Below, in pieces: positions 35,357 through 43,816 of a DNA stretch of 64,000 bases. The translations under genes were made by a program, and so were the position numbers. Positions within the stretch are counted from its first letter, which is position 1; the number at the start of each line of letters is the position of its first letter. Source of the stretch: DATJCV01 sp963707665 (GTDB lineage Bacteria; Pseudomonadota; Gammaproteobacteria; Burkholderiales; Burkholderiaceae_D); NCBI GenBank assembly GCA_963707665.1, contig CAVPQU010000009.1:124001-188000 (forward strand). Reading direction: 5' to 3'. The notes below the pieces were generated by a model. It was given only the letters and a program-made list of their open reading frames with translations. It ran no database searches and was not told the origin of the DNA.

Positions 35357-35551
35357 AGCAAGCGCCCGTACAAATCATTGGCTAATTTGTTAAGCCATTC
35401 AGAGCACGATGGCCGATTGTTCTGCAAGCTCGTCAGAACCACATACTCCCCATACATATGCAAAATACCGGGCGTCAAATGGCAATTTTATCAACATACT
35501 CCTCAATAGCCACAACGATCTAGGATTTACAGCGGCACGACCGATGTCGTT

Positions 35552-36323
35552 TCATCGCACCAGCGCCCGGATCAGCGGCCACTGGCGGCGCGAAATCGGC
35601 AGGCGGTCGTCGATGCCGCGCAGCAGCACTTCCCATACTTCCTGCACTTTTTCGGTTTCGCCGTCGCCGTCGATCGCATGCGTGCCGCGCGCGACGCCGG
35701 TGATCGCGTCGCGCGCGACCAGGGCGTTGCGGTGCACGCGGATGAAGCTCGTTGCCAGTTCGTTTTCCAGCGAAACCAGCGATGCCTCGATCAGGTATTC
35801 GCGCTCCCGGGTGCGCAAGGTCACGTACTTCAGTTCGGCCTTCAGGTACAGCACCTCGGCCACCGGCACCAGCAGGATGCGGCCGCGTTCCTGCACCGAG
35901 AAATGCTGGCGCGCGGCGGGCGCCGCCGCGGCCGGGCGCACGGTTGCGGCGCCATTCGGCGGCGCGCCGCAGCGCCTGCGCCAGCCGCGCCGCGCGCACC
36001 GGCTTCAGCAGGTAATCCAGCGCATGCACGTCGAACGCGGGCAGCGCGTGTTCCTCGAATGCGGTGACGAAAATGATCGCCGGTCCGCCGCCGGCCGTCT
36101 CCGACAATTGGCGCGCCAGCGCCAGGCCGTCCATGCCGGGCATCTGCACGTCCAGCAGCACGATGTCCGGCTGCAGCGCCGCGATCTGCTCCAGCGCCGC
36201 CTGCGCGTGATCCGCCTCGCCGGCCAGCAGATGCGGGCATTCCTCCGCGATATCGGCCAGGAGCGTCGCCAGCCGGCGGCGCGCCGGCAATTCGTCGTCG
36301 ACGATGAAGACGCTGGGGATCAT
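35552..36323 (-). CDS. algR: LytTR-family response regulator (AlgR type), frameshifted
   Basis: Two-component regulator with an N-terminal receiver domain (SVFIVDDELPARRRLATLL with the acidic pair; IVLLDVQMPGMDGLALARQL with the phosphoacceptor Asp; LKPV with the conserved Lys) and a C-terminal LytTR DNA-binding domain (VLYLKAELKYVTLRTRERE, SFIRVHRNALVA). The receiver begins at ATG 36323. The DNA-binding domain is in another frame, so one base shift falls near 35940 within a GC-rich linker. The total is about 257 residues, normal for AlgR. It overlaps the sensor gene stop by ATGA. In pseudomonads AlgR controls motility and exopolysaccharide genes; the local targets are unknown. Confidence 0.85.
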
Positions 36324-37404
36324 GCGGCGGCTTTGGCGGCGGCGATGCGGGTGTACGGAAAACGCAGCCGCACCTCGAAGAAGCCGCGCGCGCTGGCGGT
36401 GGTCAGCTGCGCCTCGACGTCGTACAGCAGCGCCAGCCGTTCGCGGATATTGTGCAGCGCCATCTGGTTGCCGCCGGCCGCCGCCTGCTCCTGCACCGGA
36501 TTGACGATGACGATCTCGATGCGGTCGAGCTGGCGCGTGATCTGCACCTGGATCTGCGCCGGCGCGGATGCCGGCTCGACGCCGTAGTGCACGGCGTTTT
36601 CCAGCAGCGGCTGCAGCAGCAGCGCCGGCATCTGCGCCCGCCGCAGCATTTCCTTGCTGACGTTGACCGTTTCCCAGCGCACCTGCAAGCCGCTCGCCGA
36701 GCCGGATTTTTTCGATCGACAGGTATTGCCGGCACAGCCGGATTTCATCTTCCATGCGTCGTCATCTCGCGCGCATCGCGCATCAGCACGCGGAACATGT
36801 CGGCCAGGTCTTCCAGCGTCTCTTCGGCGCGGCGCGGCTCGCTGCGGATCAGCGACAGCACCGCGTTCAGGCTGTTGAACAGGAAATGCGGGCGGATGCG
36901 CGCCTGCAGCGCCTGCAGCCGCGCCTCGACCAGCGCCGGCGAAAAGGCGCGCACGCGCAGCTCGAAATAATGCTGCAGCACGCCGCCGAACAGGGCCGCC
37001 AGCAGCATGCCTTCCAGCCCACCCAGATGCGCGAAGCTGACCGCGAACCATTCGAACGAGGCCAGCAGCTGGATGATCAGGCCGGTGACCGCCGCCGGCA
37101 CCAGCGCGCACAGCGTGCGCTGAGCCCAATGCGGCAGCGTGCGCAGCAGCGGACGCAGGCCGCACAGGACGGTCAGCGACAGCAGGCAGGCCAGCTCGAC
37201 CAGCATCGACGATTCGACGAACGCCAGCAGTCCGGCCAGCCAGCCGCCGCCATGCAGCAGCGCGGCCGCCAGCACCGCGACGTTGACGAACAACAGCGCG
37301 CGGAACACGACGCCGATATTGCAGCAGTCGGGAATCGCGCTGTCGATCGCCGCCGTATCCGGCGTGCCAGCTGCGACTCGGCTTGGAAAAAACGATGGCG
37401 GCAT
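36320..37404 (-). CDS. algZ: LytS/AlgZ-type sensor histidine kinase, frameshifted twice
   Basis: Membrane sensor of the His_kinase (LytS/YehU) type paired with the AlgR-like regulator. N-terminal helices: ALLFVNVAVLAAALLHGGGW, ACLLSLTVLCGL, AVTGLIIQLLASFEW, LLAALFGGVLQHYF. The phosphoacceptor His lies in ARIRPHFLFNSLNAVLSLIR. The ATP-binding part has LLLQPLLENAVHYGVEP and GNQMALHNIRERLALLYDV. The frame shifts near 36755 (REMTT to MEDEIRLCRQYLSIEKIRLG) and near 36705 (to LQVRWETVNVSKE). Starts at 37404 or 37458 are both possible. It is divergent from argH. Confidence 0.82.
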
Positions 37405-37513
37405 AGGCGAACAATCAAGAAAAACGTGGAGAGCAGGCAAGCGGGCGGGAAATTGCATCGCCTTGGCATCCCTTATAATCGTGCAATTCACCGGAACCCC
37501 GAACCTGGCAATT

Positions 37514-38908
37514 ATGACAGCACAACTTTCCCAAAAAAGCGAGGCATGGTCGGCCCGCTTTTCCGAACCCGTCTCCGATCTGGTCAAACGGTACACCGCC
37601 TCGGTCTTTTTTGACAAGCGCCTGGCGCCGTTCGACATCGCCGGCTCGCTGGCGCACGCGGAAATGCTGGCGCACCAGAACATCATCAGCGCCCAGGACT
37701 ACGCCGACATCCAGCGCGGCATGGCGCAGATCGAAGCGGAGATCAGCGCCGGCCAGTTCGAATGGCTGCTCGACCTGGAAGACGTGCACCTGAACATCGA
37801 AAAGCGCCTGACCGAACTGGTCGGCGACGCCGGCAAGCGGCTGCATACCGGCCGCTCGCGCAACGACCAGGTGGCGACCGACATCCGCCTCTGGCTGCGC
37901 GCCGCGATCGACGACATCGACGGCCTGCTGCGCGAGCTGCGCGTGGCGCTGCTCGACCTGGCCGAGCAGCACGCGGACACCATCCTGCCCGGCTTCACCC
38001 ACATGCAGGTGGCGCAGCCGATCACCTTCGGCCACCACATGCTGGCCTATGTCGAAATGTTCGGCCGCGACGCCGAGCGCATGGCCGACTGCCGCCGTCG
38101 CGTCAACCGCCTGCCGCTGGGCGCGGCGGCCCTGGCCGGCACCACCTTCCCGATCGACCGCGAACGGGTGGCGAAGACGCTCGGCTTCGAGGACGTCTGC
38201 CGCAATTCGCTCGACGCCGTGTCCGACCGCGACTTCGCCATCGAATTCTGCGCCGCCGCGGCGCTGGTCATGACGCACATCTCGCGCATGTCGGAAGAGC
38301 TGGTGATCTGGATGAGCCCGCGCGTCGGCTTCATCGATATCGCCGACCGCTTCTGCACCGGCTCCTCGATCATGCCGCAAAAGAAGAACCCGGACGTGCC
38401 GGAACTGGCGCGCGGCAAGACCGGCCGCGTCAACGGCCACCTGATCGCGCTGCTGACCCTGATGAAAGGCCAGCCGCTGGCCTACAACAAGGACAACCAG
38501 GAAGACAAGGAACCGCTGTTCGACACCGTCGACACCGTCGTCGATACGCTGCGCATCTTCGCCGACATGGCGCGCGGCATCACCGTCAAGCCGGAGGCGA
38601 TGCGCGCCGCCGCGCTGCAAGGCTACGCCACCGCCACCGACCTCGCCGATTACCTGGTCAAGAAGGGCCTGCCGTTCCGCGACGCGCACGAGGCGGTGGC
38701 ACGCGCGGTGCGCACTTGCGTCGACCGCGGCTGCGACCTGGCCGACCTCAACCTGGAACAGTTGCGCGCCTTTTCGCCGCTGATCGAAGCCGATGTGTTC
38801 GCCGTGCTGACGCTGGAAGGCTCGGTCGCTGCGCGCGACCATATCGGCGGCACCGCGCCGGCGCAGGTGCGGGCGGCGATTGCCCGCCTGCGGCAGCAAT
38901 TGGGCTAG
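37514..38908 (+). CDS. argH: argininosuccinate lyase
   Basis: Last enzyme of arginine synthesis: argininosuccinate to arginine and fumarate. 464 residues from ATG 37514, within the fumarase/aspartase superfamily. Seen: LHTGRSRNDQVATDIRLWLR, PGFTHMQVAQPITFGHHMLA (active-site His), and the signature GSSIMPQKKNPDVPELARGK with the catalytic Ser loop, then MKGQPLAYNKDNQEDKEPLF. The frame is intact and the length normal. Two terminators follow. Its neighbours algZ-algR and hemCD match the arrangement in pseudomonads. Confidence 0.95.
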   Translation: MTAQLSQKSEAWSARFSEPVSDLVKRYTASVFFDKRLAPFDIAGSLAHAEMLAHQNIISAQDYADIQRGMAQIEAEISAGQFEWLLDLEDVHLNIEKRLTELVGDAGKRLHTGRSRNDQVATDIRLWLRAAIDDIDGLLRELRVALLDLAEQHADTILPGFTHMQVAQPITFGHHMLAYVEMFGRDAERMADCRRRVNRLPLGAAALAGTTFPIDRERVAKTLGFEDVCRNSLDAVSDRDFAIEFCAAAALVMTHISRMSEELVIWMSPRVGFIDIADRFCTGSSIMPQKKNPDVPELARGKTGRVNGHLIALLTLMKGQPLAYNKDNQEDKEPLFDTVDTVVDTLRIFADMARGITVKPEAMRAAALQGYATATDLADYLVKKGLPFRDAHEAVARAVRTCVDRGCDLADLNLEQLRAFSPLIEADVFAVLTLEGSVAARDHIGGTAPAQVRAAIARLRQQLG

Positions 38909-38926
38909 CCGCCCTCGCTGGATCCA

Positions 38927-38987
38927 GGCGCCGACTTCCGGCGCCGGTTTTCTCCCACCCCGCCCCGTCAATCGCGGCGGGGTTTTC
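38927..38987 (+). terminator. two tandem terminators after argH
   Basis: The first hairpin is GGCGCCG (38927-38933) pairing with CGGCGCC (38939-38945), followed by GGTTTTC. The second is ACCCCGCC (38957-38964) pairing with GGCGGGGT (38976-38983), followed by TTTC. Both lie within 80 bases after the argH stop. Confidence 0.75.
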
Positions 38988-39106
38988 ATCATTGGCCGCA
39001 TGGTGCCTGCTGCTGCCTTGTACTTTCCGCTTGACCTTCCCATAGGAGGAAGGTCTAGACTATGGCAATATCGCTGGAAAGACGCCGCTGGCACCCGGAT
39101 AGCCGA

Positions 39107-39528
39107 ATGCATCGCACGCTCAAGACACTCTTGCTCCTGCTGTTAATCGCGGCGCTCCCCCTGCAGGGAGCGGCGGCGGCGATGCGCCTGTCGTGCGGCC
39201 CGGCTCACCATCATCCAGCCGGCACAACTGGCGTCCGCCACGGGCGCGCATCATCACGATGCTGCCGCGGCCCATTCCGATTCGGACCACTGCTGCATTC
39301 GACGCCACGGCCGGTGCCGAGCAGGCGCCGGCTGCGCAGGACGGCCATGCACATTCCTACTGCAGCGCATGCGCCGCTTGCTGCGTCGGCGCCGCCGCCC
39401 CGCCTTCCGCCTCCATTCCGACCGCTCCGCTCGAGGGGTCGGAGTTCATCGCCGTCGCCCCCACTCCACTGCTTGCCGGATTCATTCCAGCCAGCCTCGA
39501 ACGCCCTCCCCGAACCGTTTTCGCTTGA
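39107..39528 (+). CDS. small secreted Cys/His-rich protein (DUF2946-like) of a copper locus, frameshifted
   Basis: Signal peptide MHRTLKTLLLLLLIAALPLQ, ending near GAAAA, then a His-rich segment (AHHHDAAAAHSDSDHCC) and a C-terminal SYCSACAACCVGAAA motif. Such short exported proteins with a clustered Cys motif are often encoded next to copper-resistance genes. The three parts lie in three frames; shifts are needed near 39220 and near 39297. Start ATG 39107. The end at 39528 belongs to the third frame. A metal-binding role is suggested by the residues only. It begins the 39-46 kb copper island. Confidence 0.6.
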
Positions 39529-39600
39529 TCGACACCTGATGCCGACCGTGGCGGACGCTGTCCGTTCACCCGCGGCGCTTGAACATGCTCGTGAATTGCC

Positions 39601-39775
39601 GCGCGTCAAATGGCATACGCCGAAGCGTACATAGCGCATGTGCCGGCGGGCGGCCATCAGGAAATGACTTGGCAATTCGCGCGGCCGGGAAAATTTCACT
39701 ATGCCTGTCTGCTGCCCGGCCACTTCGAGGCCGGCATGATCGGAAAAATTACCGTCTACGAAAGGATAAATCATG
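39601..39775 (+). pseudogene. C-terminal fragment of a cupredoxin
   Basis: In the frame of 39610 the sequence reads AYIAHVPAGGHQEMTWQFAR, then FHYACLLPGHFEAGMIGKIT. This is the C-terminal copper-binding part of a plastocyanin/azurin-like protein, with the ligand trio C-(4)-H-(4)-M. The N-terminal half with the first His ligand and signal peptide is missing upstream, where the sequence belongs to no clear frame. It is probably a truncated gene, or a very error-rich one. The downstream DUF411 gene uses AGGATAAATC here as its ribosome-binding region. Confidence 0.6.
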
Positions 39776-40222
39776 CAACGACGCACCGTTTTACAGGGCA
39801 TCCTGGCCGCCGCCCTCGGCGCCCATCTGCCTGTCTACGCCGCGGCACCCGTGATCGAGGTGTACAAAAGCGCCACTTGCGGGTGCTGCACCGAATGGGT
39901 CAAGCATCTGCAGGACAACGGCTTCACGGTCAAGGCGCATGACGTCGCCAACCCGTCCGACTACCGCGAAAAATTCGGCATACCGCAGGAACTGGGCTCA
40001 TGCCATACCGGCATGGTGAACGGCTATGCCATCGAAGGGCATGTGCCGGCACGCGAGATCCAGCGCCTGCTGGCCGAACGGCCGAAGGCCAGGGGCCTGG
40101 CGGTACCGGCGATGCCGATGGGTTCGCCCGGCATGGAAGGCCACCGCAATGATGCTTACGACGTGTTTCTGGTTCAAGCCGATGGCCGCCGCAAGGTCTA
40201 CCGGCACTACAGCGGAAAATAA
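39773..40222 (+). CDS. DUF411 domain protein (periplasmic, metal-related)
   Basis: 149 residues with an exported N-terminus (RRTVLQGILAAALGAHLPVYAAA) and a DUF411 domain: VIEVYKSATCGCCTEWVKHL with the CGCC motif, then GSCHTGMVNGYAIEGHVPA and the C-terminal DVFLVQADGRRKVYRHYSGK. DUF411 proteins are found beside copper and other metal-resistance genes; a metal-binding or thiol role is likely but not proven. AGGA upstream of ATG 39773 supports the start. Intact frame. Confidence 0.82.
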   Translation: MQRRTVLQGILAAALGAHLPVYAAAPVIEVYKSATCGCCTEWVKHLQDNGFTVKAHDVANPSDYREKFGIPQELGSCHTGMVNGYAIEGHVPAREIQRLLAERPKARGLAVPAMPMGSPGMEGHRNDAYDVFLVQADGRRKVYRHYSGK

Positions 40223-40238
40223 CGACAGGAGAGCCATC

Positions 40239-40406
40239 ATGAATTCATTCACCAGACGCATCGTTGCCGCTGACCTGGCGTGGCCCGTCACTGCATTGAC
40301 GCTGGCCCATGCCGCGACGCCGGTGGCCGAGTCCATCCCAGCCGCCCAGTGCGGCGACAAGGCGGGCGGCCAGTTTACGGTGATGCAGCAGGAAGTAATC
40401 GGATAG
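40239..40406 (+). CDS. small exported protein of unknown function
   Basis: 55 residues from ATG 40239, preceded by ACAGGAGAG. The N-terminus (SFTRRIVAADLAWPVTALTL, then AHAA) resembles a signal peptide, leaving a mature peptide of about 30 residues (ATPVAESIPAAQCGDKAGGQ onward). No family recognised. It sits between the DUF411 gene and the copper ATPase gene, so a role in the copper set is possible. It could also be the truncated front of a larger frameshifted gene. Confidence 0.45.
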   Translation: MNSFTRRIVAADLAWPVTALTLAHAATPVAESIPAAQCGDKAGGQFTVMQQEVIG

Positions 40407-40480
40407 CACCGCAGCGCGGCGCCTACTTCGCTGCAGAATCCGTACAGGGCTACATCGCGAAACGAACTCGGGAGCAAAGC

Positions 40481-42848
40481 ATGAACCACCCTGTCGACCA
40501 TGATCATCGCCACGATCACGGCACCGCCGCATCTCCAGGATACGGCCACCACCTCGCACGAGGCTGGCCAGTCATTTACCGATCCGGTATGCGGCATGCA
40601 AGTCACCGCCGACCCAAACCGCAAAATCGAGTACGCCGGCCAACAATATTATTTTTGCAGCAACCGGTGCATGGAGAAATTCCGCAGCGAACCGTCGGCC
40701 TACATCGGATCGGCGCAGCCGCCAGCGCCGCAACCGGCTCGCCGCAGGAACCATCTATACCTGCCCGATGCATCCGGAAATCCGCCAGCCGGCTCCCGGC
40801 CATTGCCCGCTCTGCGGCATGGCGCTGGAACCGGTGATGCCGACGCTGGACGAGGGCGAAAATCCGGAATTGAGCGATTTCAAGCGGCGCTTCTGGTGGA
40901 CCCTGCCGCTGACCCTGGTGGTGTTCGTGCTGGCCATGTTCGGCCATGTGTTTTTCCCGATGGGGCTGCCCTATCAAAACTGGATCGAACTGGTGGCCAG
41001 TACGCCAGTGGTGCTGTGGGCCGGCTGGCCGTTTTTCGTGCGCTGGGCGCAGTCCATCCTGCGCCGCCACCCGAATATGTGGACCCTGATCGGCTTCGGC
41101 GTCGCCGCCGCCTACGCCTACAGCGTGGTGGCGACGATTGCGCCCGGCCTGTTTCCGCCGGCCTTCTTCGAGCACGGGCGCATCGGCGTCTATTTCGAAG
41201 CGGCCGCCGTCATCGTTTCCCTGACGCTGTTCGGGCAAATCCTCGAACTGCGGGCGCGCTCGCAAACCTCGGCCGCCATCAAGGCGCTGCTCGGACTGGC
41301 GCCCAAGATGGCGCGCCGCATCGGCGCCGATGGCAGCGAGGAAGACGTGCCGCTCGCCCATGTCCATATCGGCGACACCTTGCGCGTGCGGCCCGGCGAG
41401 AAAGTGCCGGTGGACGGCGTCGTCACCGAAGGCGAAAGCGCGATCGACGAATCGATGCTGTCCGGCGAACCGATTCCGGTCACCAAACGGCCCGGCGACA
41501 AGCTGATCGGCGCCACGCTCAATACCAGCGGCAGCCTGGTGATGCGCGCGGAAAAAGTCGGCTCGCAAACCATGCTGTCGCAAATCGTGCAGATGGTCGC
41601 GCAGGCGCAGCGCTCGCGGGCGCCGATGCAGCGCCTGGCGGACGTCGTGGCCGGCTACTTCGTCGTCATCGTGATCGGCATCGCGCTGCTGACGCTGCTC
41701 GGCTGGGGCCTGTTCGGCTCCGGGCCGAGCTGGGTATTCGGCTTCGTCACGGCGGTGTCGGTGCTGATCATCGCCTGCCCTTGCGCGCTCGGACTGGCGA
41801 CGCCGATGTCGATCATGGCCGCCACCGGCCGCGCGGCGACCCAGGGCATCCTGTTTCGCGATGCCGCCGCGATCGAGGACATGCGCCGGGTCGATACGCT
41901 GATCGTCGACAAGACCGGCACCCTGACCGCCGGCAAGCCGGCGTTTGATCGCGCCGTCGCCGGCGCCGGGCTTCAGCGACGAGGAGGTGCTGCGGATCGC
42001 CGCCAGCATCGACCAGGGCAGCGAACACCCGCTGGCGCACGCGATCGTCGCCGAGGCGCGGCAACGCGGGCTGATGCTGGACAAGGCGGAAAGCTTCGAA
42101 TCGTCGAGCGGCATCGGCGTGCGCGGGCTCGTGTCCGGCCGCCGCATCGCGCTGGGGAATACGGTGCTGATGGACGACGAAAAGATCGACTGGCACGTCC
42201 TGCAACAGCAGGCCGAAGCGCTGCGCGGCGAAGGCGCCAGCGTCATGTATCTGGCGCTGGACGGCCGCCTGGCCGGCCTGATCGCCGTATCCGACCCGAT
42301 AAAACCGAGCACCGCGGAAGCGCTGGCCAGCCTCAAGTCGGCCGACATTACCGTGATCATGGCCACCGGCGATGGCCTCACCACGGCACGCGCGATCGCC
42401 GCCAAACTGGGGATCGACCAGGTGTACGGCGAGGTCAAGCCGCAGGACAAGCTGCAACTGGTGGAACGCCTGCAGGCCGAGGGCAGGATCGTGGCCATGG
42501 CCGGCGACGGCATCAACGATGCGCCGGCGCTGGCGCGCGCCAATGTCGGCATCGCCATGGGCACCGGCACCGACGTCGCCATCCAGAGCGCCCACGTGAC
42601 GCTGGTCAAGGGCGACTTGCGCGGCATCGCACGCGCGCAGGCCCTGTCGACTGAAACCGTGCGCAACATGCGTCAGAATCTCGGCTTTGCCTTCGTCTAT
42701 AACGCGCTCGGGCATCCCGCTTGCCGCCGGCCTGCTGTATCCGTTCAGCGGACATTTGCTGTCGCCCATGATCGCCGCGCTGGCGATGAGCCTGAGCTCG
42801 GTGTCGGTGATCACGAACGCGCTGCGCTTGCGTACGGCCGCCTCGTAA
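40481..42848 (+). CDS. copA: copper-translocating P-type ATPase with YHS and HMBD modules, frameshifted four times
   Basis: P1B-type ATPase exporting Cu+ (or Ag+) from the cytoplasm. His-rich start MNHPVDHDHRHDHG (ATG 40481), then a YHS domain (TDPVCGMQVTADPNRKIEYA, YYFCSNRCMEKF), a heavy-metal-binding module (YTCPMHPEIRQPAPGHCPLC), membrane helices, the actuator loop DESMLSGEPIPVTKR, the metal channel motif IACPCALGLATPMS, phosphorylation site DKTGTLTAG, and GDGINDAPALARANVGIAMG. The C-terminus reads PLAAGLLYPFSGHLLSPMIA to TAA 42848. Shifts are needed near 40525, 40740, 41965 and 42712. Each restores a conserved reading. YHS-HMBD N-termini instead of HMA domains are common in this family. 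Confidence 0.87.
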
Positions 42849-42886
42849 CAATGCAGGCTCGCGCGCCTCTCTCTGAAGGAATATGC

Positions 42887-43400
42887 ATGTTCAAGAAAAA
42901 ACTGTTTCACCGCCTGGCGCTGACCGTGCTGCTGGTCGCCGCCGTGCCAGCAGACCAGCCTGGCCCAGCAATCGTCGGCACCCGGCCTGCCAAAGCGGCT
43001 GACCGACTTGCTGCAGCCGAAGCAGGACCAGTTGCTGGAGCCGGAACAGGCATTCCGCCTGAAGACGGCATTCAGGAATCCGACGACCTTGGTGGCGGAC
43101 CTGATTCCGGCCGACGGTTATTACCTTTACCGCAGCCGCATTCGCTTCGCCGTCAAGAATTCAAACGGCGTCGCCATCCAGGCGGTGCGGCTGCCGGCCG
43201 GCAAAATCAAGAACGACCCGACCTTCGGCACCACTGAGGTCTACGAGCAGCCCGTGCAAGCGGAAATCGCGCTGCAACGGGCGCCCGCCGCCGGCAGCTT
43301 CACTCTGGTGGCTTCCTGGCAGGGCTGCCACGAAAAAACCGGGGTCTGCTATCCGCCGGTTACTACCGAATTGAATCTGGTCTTGCCGCCGGCGAAATGA
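42887..43400 (+). CDS. DsbD N-terminal-domain protein (single-domain, secreted), frameshifted
   Basis: Signal peptide MFKKKLFHRLALTVLLVAAV at ATG 42887, then a shift near 42948 into QTSLAQQSSAPGLPKRLTDL and the body DQLLEPEQAFRLKTAFRNPT, DGYYLYRSRIRFAV, WQGCHEKTGVCYPPVTTEL. The Cys pair in QGCHEKTGVCYPP is the redox pair of the DsbD alpha (N-terminal) domain. The membrane and thioredoxin-like domains of DsbD are absent, so this would be a stand-alone periplasmic thiol relay or a copper-related accessory. It lies 38 bases after copA and is probably in the same transcript. Confidence 0.75.
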
Positions 43401-43497
43401 TTCACGATGCCCGGTCCGGCATGCCTGCTGGACCAATCCATTGTTGCCTTGTCGTTTGAACTCGGTCGCCGCCGCGGGCGGCCGGCCTGAACCATGC

Positions 43498-43800
43498 TTA
43501 TGCTTCGTTGTGCGCAAGCATGCGCGCGATGCGCCGATCCGGCACCAGCCAGATCACCGCAACCAGAACGTAGAGTCCGCGATACCCATTCCGATCGAAA
43601 AGCCATGGCAATCGCGATGATGTACAGCAGCGGCGAAAACTTGCCTTTCCAGTCGCTGCCGATGGCCTTCTTCAGCAGCGACTCCGGCTCCTGCGACTCG
43701 ATAATCAATTGCTGCAGGATCGAGTAGGCGATCGCCGCCATCAGCAACACGGCGCCGTACAGGGCCGAGGGTGCGGGAGCAAAATGGTTTTCCCCATCCA
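43498..43800 (-). pseudogene. C-terminal fragment of a TMEM175/DUF1211 channel-like gene
   Basis: Minus-strand reading from about 43800: DGENHFAPAPSALYGAVLLM, AAIAYSILQQLIIESQEPES, KGKFSPLLYIIAIAMAF, then, one base over, GYRGLYVLVAVIWLVPDRRI to TAA 43498. This is the last third of a TMEM175-like (DUF1211) potassium channel family protein. The N-terminal helices are missing because the catalase gene's 3' end begins 17 bases away. There is also one frame change near 43588. It is a real relic rather than a simple indel error. Confidence 0.55.
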
Positions 43801-43816
43801 GCCTTAAGTGATACCT

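Noticed and set aside
35130..35393. Plus-strand open frame of 87 codons in the ppc-algR gap
   Set aside because: It runs through the long hairpin and hexamer repeats and yields low-complexity sequence (NGNCNCNCN); it is repeat DNA read as protein.
37415..39112. 565-codon minus-strand open frame opposite argH
   Set aside because: Shadow frame; argH is complete and canonical on the other strand.
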